From: Bin5 sp965116395
Lineage (GTDB): Bacteria; Chloroflexota; Anaerolineae; Caldilineales; Caldilineaceae
Length of the DNA: 64,000 nucleotides
NCBI GenBank assembly: GCA_965116395.1
Contig: OZ220684.1
Coordinates: 3,658,001-3,722,000, forward strand
Direction: 5' to 3'
The notes beneath the pieces were generated by a model. The model saw nothing but the letters and a program-made list of their open reading frames with translations, had not been told where the DNA came from and did no database searches. Below, piece by piece: positions 52,094 through 61,643 of this stretch. Position 1 is the stretch's first letter, and each line of letters begins with the position of its first letter. A program made the translations under genes and the position numbers.

Positions 52094-53197
52094 ATGGTCG
52101 TCGTAATGAAAGAACAGGCAACCCCAGCCGAGATTGAAAACGTCATCCAGCGCGCCGAGTCCATGGGTGCCCAAACCCAACCGATCTACGGCGACAACCA
52201 CACCGTCATCGCTCTCGTCGGTGACCTGACCCAAGTCCAGCGGAATACGTTCGATGCGATGGCAGGTGTGCAGAAAACGGTCCGCATTCAAGATCCGTAT
52301 AAGTTGGCCAGCCGAACCACCCACCCCGAAGGGACGGTCATCGATGTGGGCGGTGTCCGCTTCGGAGGCGACCAGGTTGTCGTTATGGCCGGGCCGTGCA
52401 GTGTCGAGAGCCGGGATCAGATTATTGAAACCGCTATCGCTGTCAAAAAGGCCGGCGCGAGCGTACTGCGGGGCGGCGCCTTCAAGCCGCGTACCAGCCC
52501 GTACAGTTTTCAAGGGCTTGGTGAAGAGGGGCTGAAGTATCTGGCAGAGGCCAGGGAGATCACCGGGCTGCCGGTCATCTCCGAAGTCATGACCATCGAG
52601 GCCATCGACCTGGTGGCCGAGTATGTTGACATCCTGCAGATCGGCGCACGCAATATGCAAAACTACGGCCTGCTCCAGGCGGTCGGCAAAACGAACCGGC
52701 CGGTGATGCTCAAGCGCGGCATCAGCGGCGAAATTCAGGAATTGCTGATGTGCGCCGAGTACATCCTCAGCAACGGTAACATGCAGGTGATGTTGTGCGA
52801 GCGCGGCATCCGCACCTATGAGACCGCTACTCGCAATACCTTCGATCTCAACGCAATTCCGGTACTGAAGCGGGCCTCCCATCTACCTGTTGTGGCCGAT
52901 CCCGCCCACGGCACGGGCGACTGGGAGCTGGTGCCGCCTATGTCTCTGGCTGCGGTAGCGGCCGGCGCCGATGCCCTTATCCTGGAAGTCCACCCGGACC
53001 CCGAGGCAGCCATGAGCGACGGCGACCAGAGTCTCAAACCGGCACGGTTCGCGGATCTGATGTGCAGTCTGCACAGAGTCGCGGAGGCCGTTGGCCGTTC
53101 GATAGCAACCCCTGGTGACCCGCAAGACTCGACTGCGGCTGCGAGCAGAGAAAACCTGTTTGCCAATGAAATTGAGCAGGAAGCAGTGCCGGTCTGA
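52094..53197 (+). CDS. aroF: DAHP synthase, class I-beta with ferredoxin-like regulatory domain, copy 1
   Basis: This enzyme condenses phosphoenolpyruvate and erythrose 4-phosphate to DAHP, the first step of the shikimate pathway, 367 residues. Residues 1-70 form the N-terminal ferredoxin-like domain known from Thermotoga. The barrel has AGPCSVESRDQI, LRGGAFKPRTSPYSFQGLG and VADPAHGTG. In Thermotoga, as I recall, a His and a Ser in the segment HISKG bind the inhibitor Tyr; here the equivalent reads QPIYG, so Tyr control may be lost. A C-terminal tail of about 30 residues is extra compared with copy 2. ATG has AGGAG upstream. Confidence 0.95.
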   Translation: MVVVMKEQATPAEIENVIQRAESMGAQTQPIYGDNHTVIALVGDLTQVQRNTFDAMAGVQKTVRIQDPYKLASRTTHPEGTVIDVGGVRFGGDQVVVMAGPCSVESRDQIIETAIAVKKAGASVLRGGAFKPRTSPYSFQGLGEEGLKYLAEAREITGLPVISEVMTIEAIDLVAEYVDILQIGARNMQNYGLLQAVGKTNRPVMLKRGISGEIQELLMCAEYILSNGNMQVMLCERGIRTYETATRNTFDLNAIPVLKRASHLPVVADPAHGTGDWELVPPMSLAAVAAGADALILEVHPDPEAAMSDGDQSLKPARFADLMCSLHRVAEAVGRSIATPGDPQDSTAAASRENLFANEIEQEAVPV

Positions 53198-53301
53198 AAA
53201 GTGCGCAGGAACCAAAAAAGCGCACAGCTGCCGGCTTCAATATGAAACGCCTCGGACATTGATATTTCAACAATGCATCTGAGACAGGAAAGGATCTATC
53301 A

Positions 53302-54318
53302 ATGATTGTCGTAATGAAACAGCATTCGTCAGCGGAGCAGGTTGAGGCAGTCGTAAAGCGGGTCGAGGAGCTCGGATACAAGGTGCATCTGAGCCGCGGT
53401 GAGGCGCGTACCATCATCGGGATCATCGGCGCCGACGACTACCTGATCCAACAGGACACGTTCGAAGTACTCGATGGTGTCGAAAAGACGGTTCGCATAA
53501 TGCAGCCGTACAAGTATGCCAGCCGCGACTTCACCCAGTCGTCAACCTCGATTCCAGTGAATGGCATTAGGGTCGGGGGCGAAAAGATTGTGGTCATGGC
53601 CGGGCCATGCAGTGTCGAAAGCCGCGAGCAGATCCTGGAGACGGCCCATGCAGTTAAAGAGGCCGGTGGCTCGGTGCTGCGGGGCGGCGCCTTCAAGCCG
53701 CGCAGCAGCCCATACAGTTTCCAGGGATTGGGCGAAGACGGTCTCAAGTTTCTGGCTGAAGCCAGGGAGCAGACAGGCCTCCCGATCATTACTGAGGTAA
53801 TGAGTTCGGAAGACATCGAGCTTGTTGGCGATTATACCGACATCTTTCAGATTGGCGCACGTAACAATCAGAACTACCCGCTGCTGAAGGCGGTAGGCAA
53901 GACGAGCAAACCTGTCTTCCTCAAACGTGGAATCAGCGGCACGATTCAGGAGTTGCTGATGGGCGCCGAATATATTTTGAGCAACGGCAACATGCAGGTC
54001 ATGGTATGCGAGCGCGGGATCCGAACCTATGAGACCGCCACCCGCAACACCTTCGACATCAATGCCATCCCGGTATTGAAGCAGTTGACCCACTTGCCGG
54101 TTGTGGCTGATCCGGCCCACGGAACAGGCCAATGGGAATTTGTTGGCCCGATTGCGAAGGCCTCGGTTGCCGCGGGGGCCGATGCCCTGATGATCGAGGT
54201 GCATCCCAATCCGTCCAAGGCCTGGAGCGACGGCGCCCAAAGTCTGACTTTCAAGCGATTCGGCACGCTGATGGATGAGTTGCGGACAATTGCCAGCGCG
54301 GTCGGACGCCAACTCTGA
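53302..54318 (+). CDS. aroF: DAHP synthase, class I-beta with ferredoxin-like regulatory domain, copy 2
   Basis: This is the second DAHP synthase, 338 residues and almost the same length as the Thermotoga enzyme. The regulatory-domain segment HLSRGEARTIIGIIG matches the Tyr-binding HISKG region, so feedback inhibition is expected to be intact. The barrel motifs AGPCSVESREQI, LRGGAFKPRSSPYSFQGLG and VADPAHGTGQW are present. ATG 53302 follows AGGAAAGGA. It lies 104 bp behind copy 1. The two proteins are well conserved with each other in the barrel and much less in the regulatory domain. Confidence 0.95.
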   Translation: MIVVMKQHSSAEQVEAVVKRVEELGYKVHLSRGEARTIIGIIGADDYLIQQDTFEVLDGVEKTVRIMQPYKYASRDFTQSSTSIPVNGIRVGGEKIVVMAGPCSVESREQILETAHAVKEAGGSVLRGGAFKPRSSPYSFQGLGEDGLKFLAEAREQTGLPIITEVMSSEDIELVGDYTDIFQIGARNNQNYPLLKAVGKTSKPVFLKRGISGTIQELLMGAEYILSNGNMQVMVCERGIRTYETATRNTFDINAIPVLKQLTHLPVVADPAHGTGQWEFVGPIAKASVAAGADALMIEVHPNPSKAWSDGAQSLTFKRFGTLMDELRTIASAVGRQL

Positions 54319-54406
54319 TACCAAGTTTCGGGCTCGAAGTTTCGGATTTCTGGGAATCCAGCCAGCGGGCAAATCGGGAACTGAAAACCGGTAACGAATA
54401 CGATTC

Positions 54407-55303
54407 ATGAAACCTCTCTCTGAATGCAGAGTTGCAGTCATCGGGCTGGGCCTGATGGGTGCTAGCCTGTGCATGGACTTGAAACGGCGTAACCTCTGTC
54501 GCGAAGTGCGCGGCGTTACGCGCAACTTCAGCACGATATTGCGCGCGTTTCACGAAGATGCAGTCGACTTGGCGACAACCGATCTCAGCTCCGGCGTTGC
54601 CGGCGCCGACGTCGTGATTCTCTCCACGCCTGTGCGGGCGGTAGTCACCATGTTGGAGACGCTGGGACCGATATTGTGGCCGGGCACGGTAGTGATGGAT
54701 ATGGGAAGTACCAAGGCTGAAATCTGCGCGGCCATGGACCGGCTGCCGCCCAGAGTTCAGCCCATTGGGGGGCATCCCATGACCGGCAAGGAGACCGCCG
54801 GCTATGCCGCCGCCGAGAGCGGACTGTACGAGGGCGCGCCGTGGGTTCTCACGCCCCTGCCGCGCACGACGACGGAAACAGTGTCGCTCGCTTCAGAACT
54901 GGCGACTTCCATCGGCGCTTTCCCCATTACGATGGAAGCTGTACGCCACGACCGACTGGTAGCCGCCATCAGCCATCTGCCCTATCTTCTGGCGAGCGGC
55001 CTGGTTCACACAGTCAAGGACAGCGGCGCCAACGATGCCGCGGTCTGGGACCTGGCGGCAGGCGGTTTTCGCGACACCAGCCGGGTAGCTGCAAGCGATA
55101 CGCAGATGTTCCTGGATATACTGATGACCAATCGCGACGCGGTCCTGGCCCAAATGGACACTATGAGCGGGCATCTCCAGGAATTGCGAACGCTGCTCGC
55201 AGACAGCGATGAGGAGTCCTTGCGTACCAAGCTTTCGTGCTCCCAAACTACGCGAGCCGCCTGGAAACCAAAGCAAGGCGTGCTCGCGTCGCAGGCCGAA
55301 TGA
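54407..55303 (+). CDS. tyrA: Prephenate/arogenate dehydrogenase
   Basis: This NAD(P)-dependent enzyme oxidatively decarboxylates prephenate or arogenate toward Tyr, 298 residues. It has a Rossmann N-terminus (IGLGLMGASLCMDL), substrate motif IGGHPMTGKETAG and the helical domain with ISHLPYLLASGLV. No ACT domain is fused, so feedback must come from elsewhere or from the site itself. ATG 54407 lacks a strong ribosome site. It is located between the DAHP synthases and aroA. Confidence 0.93.
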   Translation: MKPLSECRVAVIGLGLMGASLCMDLKRRNLCREVRGVTRNFSTILRAFHEDAVDLATTDLSSGVAGADVVILSTPVRAVVTMLETLGPILWPGTVVMDMGSTKAEICAAMDRLPPRVQPIGGHPMTGKETAGYAAAESGLYEGAPWVLTPLPRTTTETVSLASELATSIGAFPITMEAVRHDRLVAAISHLPYLLASGLVHTVKDSGANDAAVWDLAAGGFRDTSRVAASDTQMFLDILMTNRDAVLAQMDTMSGHLQELRTLLADSDEESLRTKLSCSQTTRAAWKPKQGVLASQAE

Positions 55304-55429
55304 CCAAAATGGATCGCGGTCAGCCTTCACTGCAATACGACACGATTCTAGGCGCGGATTCTAGAGAATCGCAGGACTAGAAAACTAAAACTGTTTTGCC
55401 CACCCATCCAAATATTTCTAGGATCTCCT

Positions 55430-56761
55430 ATGGCAGACATTCTCAAAATCAGCAATAGCGGTCCGCTGATCGGTAGGTGCGGTGTTCCCGGCGATAAGTC
55501 CATTAGCCACCGGGCAGTGATCTTCAGTTCGATCGCCGAAGGCTCCTCACGTATTCGCAATTTTCTTGATGGCCATGATTGCCGCGCCACCATGAACATT
55601 ATGCGGGCAATGGGCGTGCGCATTGACGAAATAAGCAGCACGCAACTGGAGGTTCACGGCGTCGGCCTCGACGGCTTGCGAGAGCCGAATGACGTGCTCA
55701 ACTGCGACAACAGCGGCACAACGATGCGACTGTTGGCAGGACTGCTGGCCGGACAGGAGTTCGTAAGCGTTCTCAATGGAACTGCCCAAATCCGCGGCCG
55801 TCCTATGGCTCGCATTGTTGATCCGCTGCGGACGATGGGCGCGCAGATACATGGGCGTCAGAGTGGCCGCTACGCGCCTCTGACCATGGTGCCCAGCCGG
55901 CTGTCCGCCATCGAATACAAAATGCCGGTCGCAAGCGCCCAGGTCAAGAGCTGCCTCCTGCTGGCGGGCCTTTTTGCCCATGGCCTGACCGTTGTTCACC
56001 AGCCGGGGCCCGCCCGAGATCATACCGAGCGCATGCTCAGTTCGATGGGAGCACCGGTTTCGGCGCTTGGAAATACGACACACAGCGAGCGCCCTCAGGA
56101 CCCGCTGAACCCCCTGAACATTATCATCCCCGGCGATATTTCTTCGGCTGCATTCCTGCTGGTTGCAGCCTCCGCCGTGCCGGACAGCCAGCTGACGATC
56201 GTCGACGTGGGCGTCAACGCCACCCGCACGGGAATCGTCGATGCACTTTCAGAGATGGGTGCCGATATACGGCGGCGGTCGCGGCCTCTTCAGGGTGGTG
56301 AGCCGGTGGCGGATCTCATCGTCAGCGGTGGCGGTCTGCGGGGCCTGGATTTTGGGGGCGAACAGCTTGTCACCATGATCGACGAGCTGCCGGTCCTTGC
56401 GGTGGCAGCTACGCAAGCCGAGGGCCGTACTGTTGTGCGCGATGCCCAGGAACTGCGGGTCAAAGAGACCGACCGTATTGCCACGACAGTCTCAGAACTT
56501 AAAAAGATGGGTGCGCAGATTCAAGAAACGCCTGATGGATTCATCGTGGACGGGCCAACGCCGCTCAACGGCGCCGACGTCGATAGCCACGGCGACCACC
56601 GGCTTGCCATGGCTCTTGCCGTGGCGGGGTTGATTGCCGAGGGTGAAACCACTATCTATAACGCGCACGTAACCGCCGACAGTTTTCCCGGCTTCGAAAC
56701 GACTTTACGGGCGCTCAATGTGGAAGTTCAAGAGTTGGACTGGGCAAGCGAAAATGAGTGA
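55430..56761 (+). CDS. aroA: 3-phosphoshikimate 1-carboxyvinyltransferase (EPSP synthase)
   Basis: This enzyme transfers enolpyruvate to shikimate 3-phosphate, 443 residues. Visible motifs are DKSISHRAVIFSSIAEGSS, NCDNSGTTMRLLAGLLAG, the DELPVLAVAA strand, RVKETDRIATT and DHRLAMALAVAG. NSGTTMRL rather than NAGTAMRP is closer to class II enzymes, which tend to be glyphosate-tolerant. ATG 55430 has AGGA upstream. Its stop overlaps the aroE start by eight bases. Confidence 0.95.
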   Translation: MADILKISNSGPLIGRCGVPGDKSISHRAVIFSSIAEGSSRIRNFLDGHDCRATMNIMRAMGVRIDEISSTQLEVHGVGLDGLREPNDVLNCDNSGTTMRLLAGLLAGQEFVSVLNGTAQIRGRPMARIVDPLRTMGAQIHGRQSGRYAPLTMVPSRLSAIEYKMPVASAQVKSCLLLAGLFAHGLTVVHQPGPARDHTERMLSSMGAPVSALGNTTHSERPQDPLNPLNIIIPGDISSAAFLLVAASAVPDSQLTIVDVGVNATRTGIVDALSEMGADIRRRSRPLQGGEPVADLIVSGGGLRGLDFGGEQLVTMIDELPVLAVAATQAEGRTVVRDAQELRVKETDRIATTVSELKKMGAQIQETPDGFIVDGPTPLNGADVDSHGDHRLAMALAVAGLIAEGETTIYNAHVTADSFPGFETTLRALNVEVQELDWASENE

Positions 56762-57689
56762 ACAACCGCAGACTGAAGCTGTCACGCCGGGTTCAGTCAT
56801 TGCTGATCCGGAGCTGTTCCAAACTGACATTAACGCTAAAACGACAATTGTCGGTCTGTTCGGTTGGCCGGTCACACATTCGATCAGCCCACAGATGCAC
56901 AACGCAGCATTCGTCGCTCGCCAGATGAACTGGCGGTACCTGGCGTTCTCGGTGCCGCCGGATCGAGTGCAGAATGCCGTCGCCGCGCTACCTGCCCTGG
57001 GCCTGAGAGGGGTCAATGTGACGGTGCCTCACAAGCAGGCCGTCATGCCCCATTTGCATCAGTGGACGGCCGCGGCCGAAGCAATCGGCGCGGTTAATAC
57101 GATCATCGTTGACGAGGACGGACAGCTCACCGGCGACAACACCGACGGCGCCGGATTCATCGCCGATCTACAAGCGCACGCGGTTGAGCCTGCCGGCCAA
57201 AGGGCGCTGGTGATTGGCGCAGGCGGTTCCGCAAGAGCGGTAGTCTACGGGCTGGCGGAGGCCGGGGTCCGGAACATCAGAATCCTCAACCGCACCGTGG
57301 CTAAGGCCGACGACCTGGCCGCAACCATGCAGTCTTACTTCCCGGAGATCAGCATAGGCAGCGCCGCCTTCCCTGATGACGTAACCGGCAGTGCAGAGGA
57401 CGCCGATCTGATAGTGAACTGTACGTCGCTGGGCATGGAGCCGCGGGTCGAAGGGCTGCCCTGGGAGGAAGACGTTGAGTTTCGCGAAGATCAGATCGTC
57501 TATGACCTGGTCTACAATCCGGCCATGACCCGGTTGCTTCAGCTGGCCTCCACCGATGGGGCTACAGCTATTGGCGGCCTGGGAATGCTCGTCTATCAGG
57601 GCGCAATCGCCTGGGAAAAGTGGACTGGCGAAGCCGCGCCGGTGGCTGTAATGCAACAGGCCACGAATATCATTTTCGAGCGCAGATGA
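56754..57689 (+). CDS. aroE: Shikimate dehydrogenase
   Basis: This NADP-dependent enzyme reduces 3-dehydroshikimate, 311 residues. It has substrate residues VTHSISPQMHNAAF and catalytic Lys in NVTVPHKQAV (near residue 95). The catalytic Asp is in TGDNTDGAGF, and the cofactor motif is IGAGGSARAVVYGL, with the NADP phosphate site NRT. A 35-residue N-terminal extension precedes the fold. ATG 56754 overlaps the aroA stop. The start at 56718 in the same frame would reach deep into aroA and is rejected. Confidence 0.94.
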   Translation: MSEQPQTEAVTPGSVIADPELFQTDINAKTTIVGLFGWPVTHSISPQMHNAAFVARQMNWRYLAFSVPPDRVQNAVAALPALGLRGVNVTVPHKQAVMPHLHQWTAAAEAIGAVNTIIVDEDGQLTGDNTDGAGFIADLQAHAVEPAGQRALVIGAGGSARAVVYGLAEAGVRNIRILNRTVAKADDLAATMQSYFPEISIGSAAFPDDVTGSAEDADLIVNCTSLGMEPRVEGLPWEEDVEFREDQIVYDLVYNPAMTRLLQLASTDGATAIGGLGMLVYQGAIAWEKWTGEAAPVAVMQQATNIIFERR

Positions 57690-57732
57690 CGGACAGTTGC
57701 GCAGCCGTCGCCCAAACTATTGCGAGGAACCG

Positions 57733-58983
57733 ATGACTCTCTCCAATACATCACAACCTGTCAACTTCGGCGCCGTGCCGGACGAGACCGGGCGTTTCGG
57801 TCCCTACGGGGGCAAATATGTGCCAGAGACACTTATGCCGGCGCTGGACGAACTGGAAGAAGCATACTTGAACGCCCGCGGCGACAAAGAGTTCATGGCG
57901 GAACTGGCGCACCTACAGCATACTTACGTCGGCCGCCCGACCCCCCTTTCCTATGCCCGCCGCCTCAGCGAAGAGTTGGGCGGCGCCCAAATTTATCTGA
58001 AGAGAGAGGACCTTGCGCACTCCGGCGCCCACAAGATCAATAATGCCTTGGGCCAGGCGCTGCTGATGAAGCGCAAGATGGGCAAGACGCGCATCGTGGC
58101 CGAAACGGGCGCCGGCCAGCACGGCGTCGCCACCGCCACCGCAGCCGCGCTGCTGGGGATTGAATGCATTGTCTATATGGGTACGGTCGACATGGAGCGG
58201 CAGAAGCCGAACGTCTTCCGTATGCAGCTGCTCGGAACCGAAGTGCGGGCGGTCGACAGCGGTTCGCAGACCCTCAAGGACGCCATTAACGAAGCCATTC
58301 GCGATTGGGTTACGAACGTTGAAACGACCCACTACCTGTTGGGCAGCGCGCTTGGCCCCCATCCCTATCCTGCGATGGTGCGGGATTTCCAATCGATTAT
58401 CGGCCTTGAAGCCCACAGTCAGATGCAGGATCCCGCTGAAGGCGGACCCGGACGGCTGCCCGACGTTATCGTTGCCTGTGTCGGCGGCGGCAGTAACGCT
58501 ATTGGCATCTTCCATCCCTTCCTCGAGGAAGAGAGTGTGCGTCTCATCGGTGTCGAGGCAGGCGGCCACGGCATTGAAGACGGCGCCCACGCCGCCCGCT
58601 TTGCTGATCCGCAGCGGGGACGGCTCGGCGTTCTGCAGGGCACCAAGAGCTACGTCCTTCAGGACGGTGACGGACAGATTGCCATCACCCATTCGATCTC
58701 AGCCGGCCTGGACTATGCCAGTGTCGGCCCGGAACATGCCTGGCTGCGTGATGTTGGCCGCTCTGAGTATACCTACTGCACAGATGTGCAGACCCTGAAC
58801 GGATTCAATGCGCTGTGCGAACTTGAAGGCATTATCCCCGCGTTGGAGAGCGCTCATGCGATAGGATATGTTCTGGAGCTGGCGCCGCAGATGGCAAAGG
58901 ATCAGGTGATTCTGGTCAATCTCAGTGGGCGGGGCGACAAGGACTTGGGCACAGTCATGCAGGCAATTGGCGGAGACAGTTAA
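57733..58983 (+). CDS. trpB: Tryptophan synthase beta chain
   Basis: This PLP enzyme condenses indole and serine, 416 residues. The Schiff-base Lys lies in HSGAHKINNALGQA (near residue 101), the phosphate loop in VGGGSNAIGIF, and the alpha-subunit contact region starts GRFGPYGGKYVPETLM. This N-terminal pattern marks the ordinary TrpB1 type, which works with TrpA. ATG 57733 has GAGGAA upstream; the frame extends to 57697 without a ribosome site. trpA follows after 29 bp. Confidence 0.96.
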   Translation: MTLSNTSQPVNFGAVPDETGRFGPYGGKYVPETLMPALDELEEAYLNARGDKEFMAELAHLQHTYVGRPTPLSYARRLSEELGGAQIYLKREDLAHSGAHKINNALGQALLMKRKMGKTRIVAETGAGQHGVATATAAALLGIECIVYMGTVDMERQKPNVFRMQLLGTEVRAVDSGSQTLKDAINEAIRDWVTNVETTHYLLGSALGPHPYPAMVRDFQSIIGLEAHSQMQDPAEGGPGRLPDVIVACVGGGSNAIGIFHPFLEEESVRLIGVEAGGHGIEDGAHAARFADPQRGRLGVLQGTKSYVLQDGDGQIAITHSISAGLDYASVGPEHAWLRDVGRSEYTYCTDVQTLNGFNALCELEGIIPALESAHAIGYVLELAPQMAKDQVILVNLSGRGDKDLGTVMQAIGGDS

Positions 58984-59012
58984 ATGCGCCAACTCAGGGT
59001 GCGAGGTGAAAA

Positions 59013-59822
59013 ATGAGCGGAGTCGAACGTATTGAGCAGGTTTTTCGTAAACTGAATAAGGCTGGCAGCGCGGCGTTCATGCCCTATCATGCCATGGGTT
59101 ACCCTAGCCGGCAGCAATCTATGGACGTGATCACTACTCTGGCGGAGGCCGGCGCAGACCTCGTCGAAATCGGTATTCCTCACAGTGATCCGCTGGCCGA
59201 CGGGCCAACGATTCAGACGGCCACCTACGCCGCGCTGGTCGGCGGAACGACCGTGGTTGACTGCCTGCAAATGGTGCGCGAGTTGCGTGCAAAAGGTGTA
59301 GACACGCCCTTCTGCGCCATGAGTTACTACAATCCGATTCTGGCTTACGGTGAAGAAAGCTTTGTGGCAGCTGCGGCCAGTGCTGGCGTTGACGGTCTGA
59401 TCGTCCCCGATCTGCCGCCGGGAGAGTCGGAGCTGCTGGAGCCCGCCTGCCGCGAGGCCGGGCTGGCTACAATCTATATGCTGGCCCCAACCAGCACCGA
59501 AGAACGCATCAGATCAGTGGCACGGCATGCCACCGGATTCATCTATCTCGTCAGTGTAACCGGCATCACCGGCGCGCGCGACGAACTACCGCCGGGTCTG
59601 CCGGCATTTGTCGAACGCGTTCGCCGCCATACCGAACTGCCCCTGGCGGTTGGCTTCGGAATCAGCACTGGCCCCCAGGCTGCTAAGGTGGCTGAAATTG
59701 TCGAAGGGGTCATCGTTGGTTCGGCACTGGTGAAGGCCGCCGGCTCGGACGCGGGCGTTGAAGCAGTTCGTTCCCTGGCAGAGCAGCTTGCTGTCGGCAG
59801 CCACAATGGGAAGGTTGTGTAA
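59013..59822 (+). CDS. trpA: Tryptophan synthase alpha chain
   Basis: This enzyme cleaves indole-3-glycerol phosphate to indole, 269 residues. The catalytic Glu and Asp lie in VEIGIPHSDPLADGPTIQ and MSYYNPILAYG, and the phosphate-binding GFGISTGPQ is present. ATG 59013 has an AGGTG-type site. It is the last gene of the operon. trpE, trpG, trpD, trpC and trpF are not in the window, so earlier Trp steps are encoded elsewhere. Only 29 bp separate it from the convergent PucR gene; no terminator is visible between. Confidence 0.96.
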   Translation: MSGVERIEQVFRKLNKAGSAAFMPYHAMGYPSRQQSMDVITTLAEAGADLVEIGIPHSDPLADGPTIQTATYAALVGGTTVVDCLQMVRELRAKGVDTPFCAMSYYNPILAYGEESFVAAAASAGVDGLIVPDLPPGESELLEPACREAGLATIYMLAPTSTEERIRSVARHATGFIYLVSVTGITGARDELPPGLPAFVERVRRHTELPLAVGFGISTGPQAAKVAEIVEGVIVGSALVKAAGSDAGVEAVRSLAEQLAVGSHNGKVV

Positions 59823-59851
59823 GACCTTGACGAGGCGCTGTCAACCGACGC

Positions 59852-61507
59852 CTACAGTACCCGGTTATGCAGGACTGGACGCAGCTTAAGACCGAGCTGG
59901 AGAGAGAAACGTGCGTCGGCATCGTTAAGGTCCATGCGGGTGATGCCGGAGATGCGCTGCAGGCGGTAGGTCAGTGTATTGCGGTGGATGTGCAACGAGG
60001 TCGCAGTCTGGCTGAGGTTGCCATGGCAAGAGAAAAAGGCTTCCAGCGTCTCGACCAGTTCAGCGTTATGTTCTTCGTCATGCGTGATAAGCGGTTCTAC
60101 CGTCTTGCGGAAGAATCTGCTTGCTTCTCCGCTTCCACCCAGCCCAGTCAGAAGTTGATAGAGCCCCAAGTCTCCGAAGTACGTCACCGGCGAAGCCTGC
60201 CAGGAATTTCCCATCCGGCAGCTTTCCCGGGCCTGTTTCAAACTCCGCAGCCACTCGCGCACAGAGGCAGCCGGGCGACCGATTCCGACAACAAGCGATG
60301 CTTTTTGGAAAGACGAAGTGAAGTGCTCTACCAACTGGTTCGCGATCGTCTTAAACTCTCGTCCGCTCTTGGGGTTGTCGCACGGCCAGAACAGCAAGGC
60401 TGCTTCGGCGCGCACAGAGAGCAGGATCGGCTCCTGCATTCCGGTCAGATACTGCTGCAGGGCATTGGGCCAGTCCTGGATGCCTCCGGCCTGGATTAGC
60501 CAGGCAGTGTGGGGCCTTGCAAGATCGAACCCAAGCGAGCGTCCGCGCTGAATCCACGCCTCCTCGTCGGCGATCTCGGTTGCCAGCAGCTCATCCAAAA
60601 AGACAGCGCGCATCTTCTCTTCGACTGCGCCGACCGCCTGTTCGCGGCTCCAGGCCAGGGCTGCCGCGCCTGCCCCTTGCAATACAGCCAGCCTCTCTAT
60701 CGTTGAAATCTCGCCCGAAGTAATGGAATTCGAACGCAACAGGAGGCAGTAGCCTTCGACTCGCTCGGCGACGATCACGGGACTGACCACCATTTCGCGG
60801 AAACGCAGTTTTCCGTCCAATGGGAGGATGCCGGTTAGTTCAGTATTCTCGGATGGCTCGGTGCCGAACTCGGCGACCAGCCAACTTCGCAATGTCGTGC
60901 GGCTGGGAAGAGATGTCAATACGCGTCGCTTGTGTTGTTCGGTCAACTCTTCGAGGCCGGCGAATGCAATCGGTGTGCCGCCATCTTTTACAAAGAGAAC
61001 CGGCTGTTCTGAGAAGCCAGCCAGAAGTTGGGCCATCATATCCATTCCGCCGCCATCCAGCTCGATCTGCGTAAGTTCCCGCTGCAAATCGGCCGCCTTG
61101 GCGGCTAGGTAGCCGCCCCGGTCCACGATCAGGCGAATCACCGTCCTTTCGACTGACAAAAGCGGTTCGGCGTCGGGAAGGGCGATTAACGGAATCTGAT
61201 TCTCTTCTGCGACAGAAATGGCGTCTTCCGGCACGTCTCCCAACACGCCGATAGCGGATATGCGCGCCTGGTGAAGGCTGTTGATGACACGGTCCAGACG
61301 CGGCTGCGGGTCGAGCCGGCGCAGGTCTTCGATGTCGATAAGAGCCAGTTCTTCGCCCTCAAGGTTGGGGAAAGCGGGTGGACTGGGGCGCAAACTGCAA
61401 GCCCAACTTACCGGCCGGTCCAGAAATTCCTCGCCGCATAATACTCTCGATCCTTGCGGCAAGGCCAGCCGGTAGATATCTTCAAGCGAGGTCGCATCCC
61501 GATACAT
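59852..61507 (-). CDS. PucR-family transcriptional regulator
   Basis: This 551-residue regulator has an N-terminal PucR ligand domain (EEFLDRPVSWACSLRPSPP and EELALIDIEDLRRLDP), a GGDEF-like/GAF-like middle, and a C-terminal helix-turn-helix of the CdaR/PucR type (FFSCHGNLSQTATSLHIHRN, then LTYRLQRI). Family members activate purine catabolism, sugar diacid use or amino acid use. The target here is unknown and the adjacent genes give no strong hint. ATG 61507 has no clear ribosome site. It converges on trpA. Confidence 0.85.
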   Translation of the reverse strand: MYRDATSLEDIYRLALPQGSRVLCGEEFLDRPVSWACSLRPSPPAFPNLEGEELALIDIEDLRRLDPQPRLDRVINSLHQARISAIGVLGDVPEDAISVAEENQIPLIALPDAEPLLSVERTVIRLIVDRGGYLAAKAADLQRELTQIELDGGGMDMMAQLLAGFSEQPVLFVKDGGTPIAFAGLEELTEQHKRRVLTSLPSRTTLRSWLVAEFGTEPSENTELTGILPLDGKLRFREMVVSPVIVAERVEGYCLLLRSNSITSGEISTIERLAVLQGAGAAALAWSREQAVGAVEEKMRAVFLDELLATEIADEEAWIQRGRSLGFDLARPHTAWLIQAGGIQDWPNALQQYLTGMQEPILLSVRAEAALLFWPCDNPKSGREFKTIANQLVEHFTSSFQKASLVVGIGRPAASVREWLRSLKQARESCRMGNSWQASPVTYFGDLGLYQLLTGLGGSGEASRFFRKTVEPLITHDEEHNAELVETLEAFFSCHGNLSQTATSLHIHRNTLTYRLQRISGITRMDLNDADARFSLQLGLKLRPVLHNRVL

Positions 61508-61591
61508 GAGCCAAGCCAGCCTGAACGTCTGAGGTTGATTTCAGCTCCACAGCAGGAACATGCTGCCGAAGCCGGTACCTGCTAAATTGAA

Positions 61592-61619
61592 TCAGCGGGC
61601 GCTGTAAACCGCCCGCTGA
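61592..61619. terminator. Perfect 10-bp hairpin downstream of membrane protein gene
   Basis: TCAGCGGGCG and CGCCCGCTGA pair perfectly around an eight-base loop. It lies 55 bp after the stop of the minus-strand membrane gene; on that strand it is followed by a moderately T-rich stretch (TTCAATTT). It may act as a weak terminator before the PucR gene. Confidence 0.5.
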
Positions 61620-61643
61620 CCCGAAACCATCGTCTGTTGGAAG

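Noticed and set aside
51836..52882. 348-codon open frame on the minus strand
   Set aside because: It is antisense to pheA copy 2 and aroF copy 1, which are certain genes.
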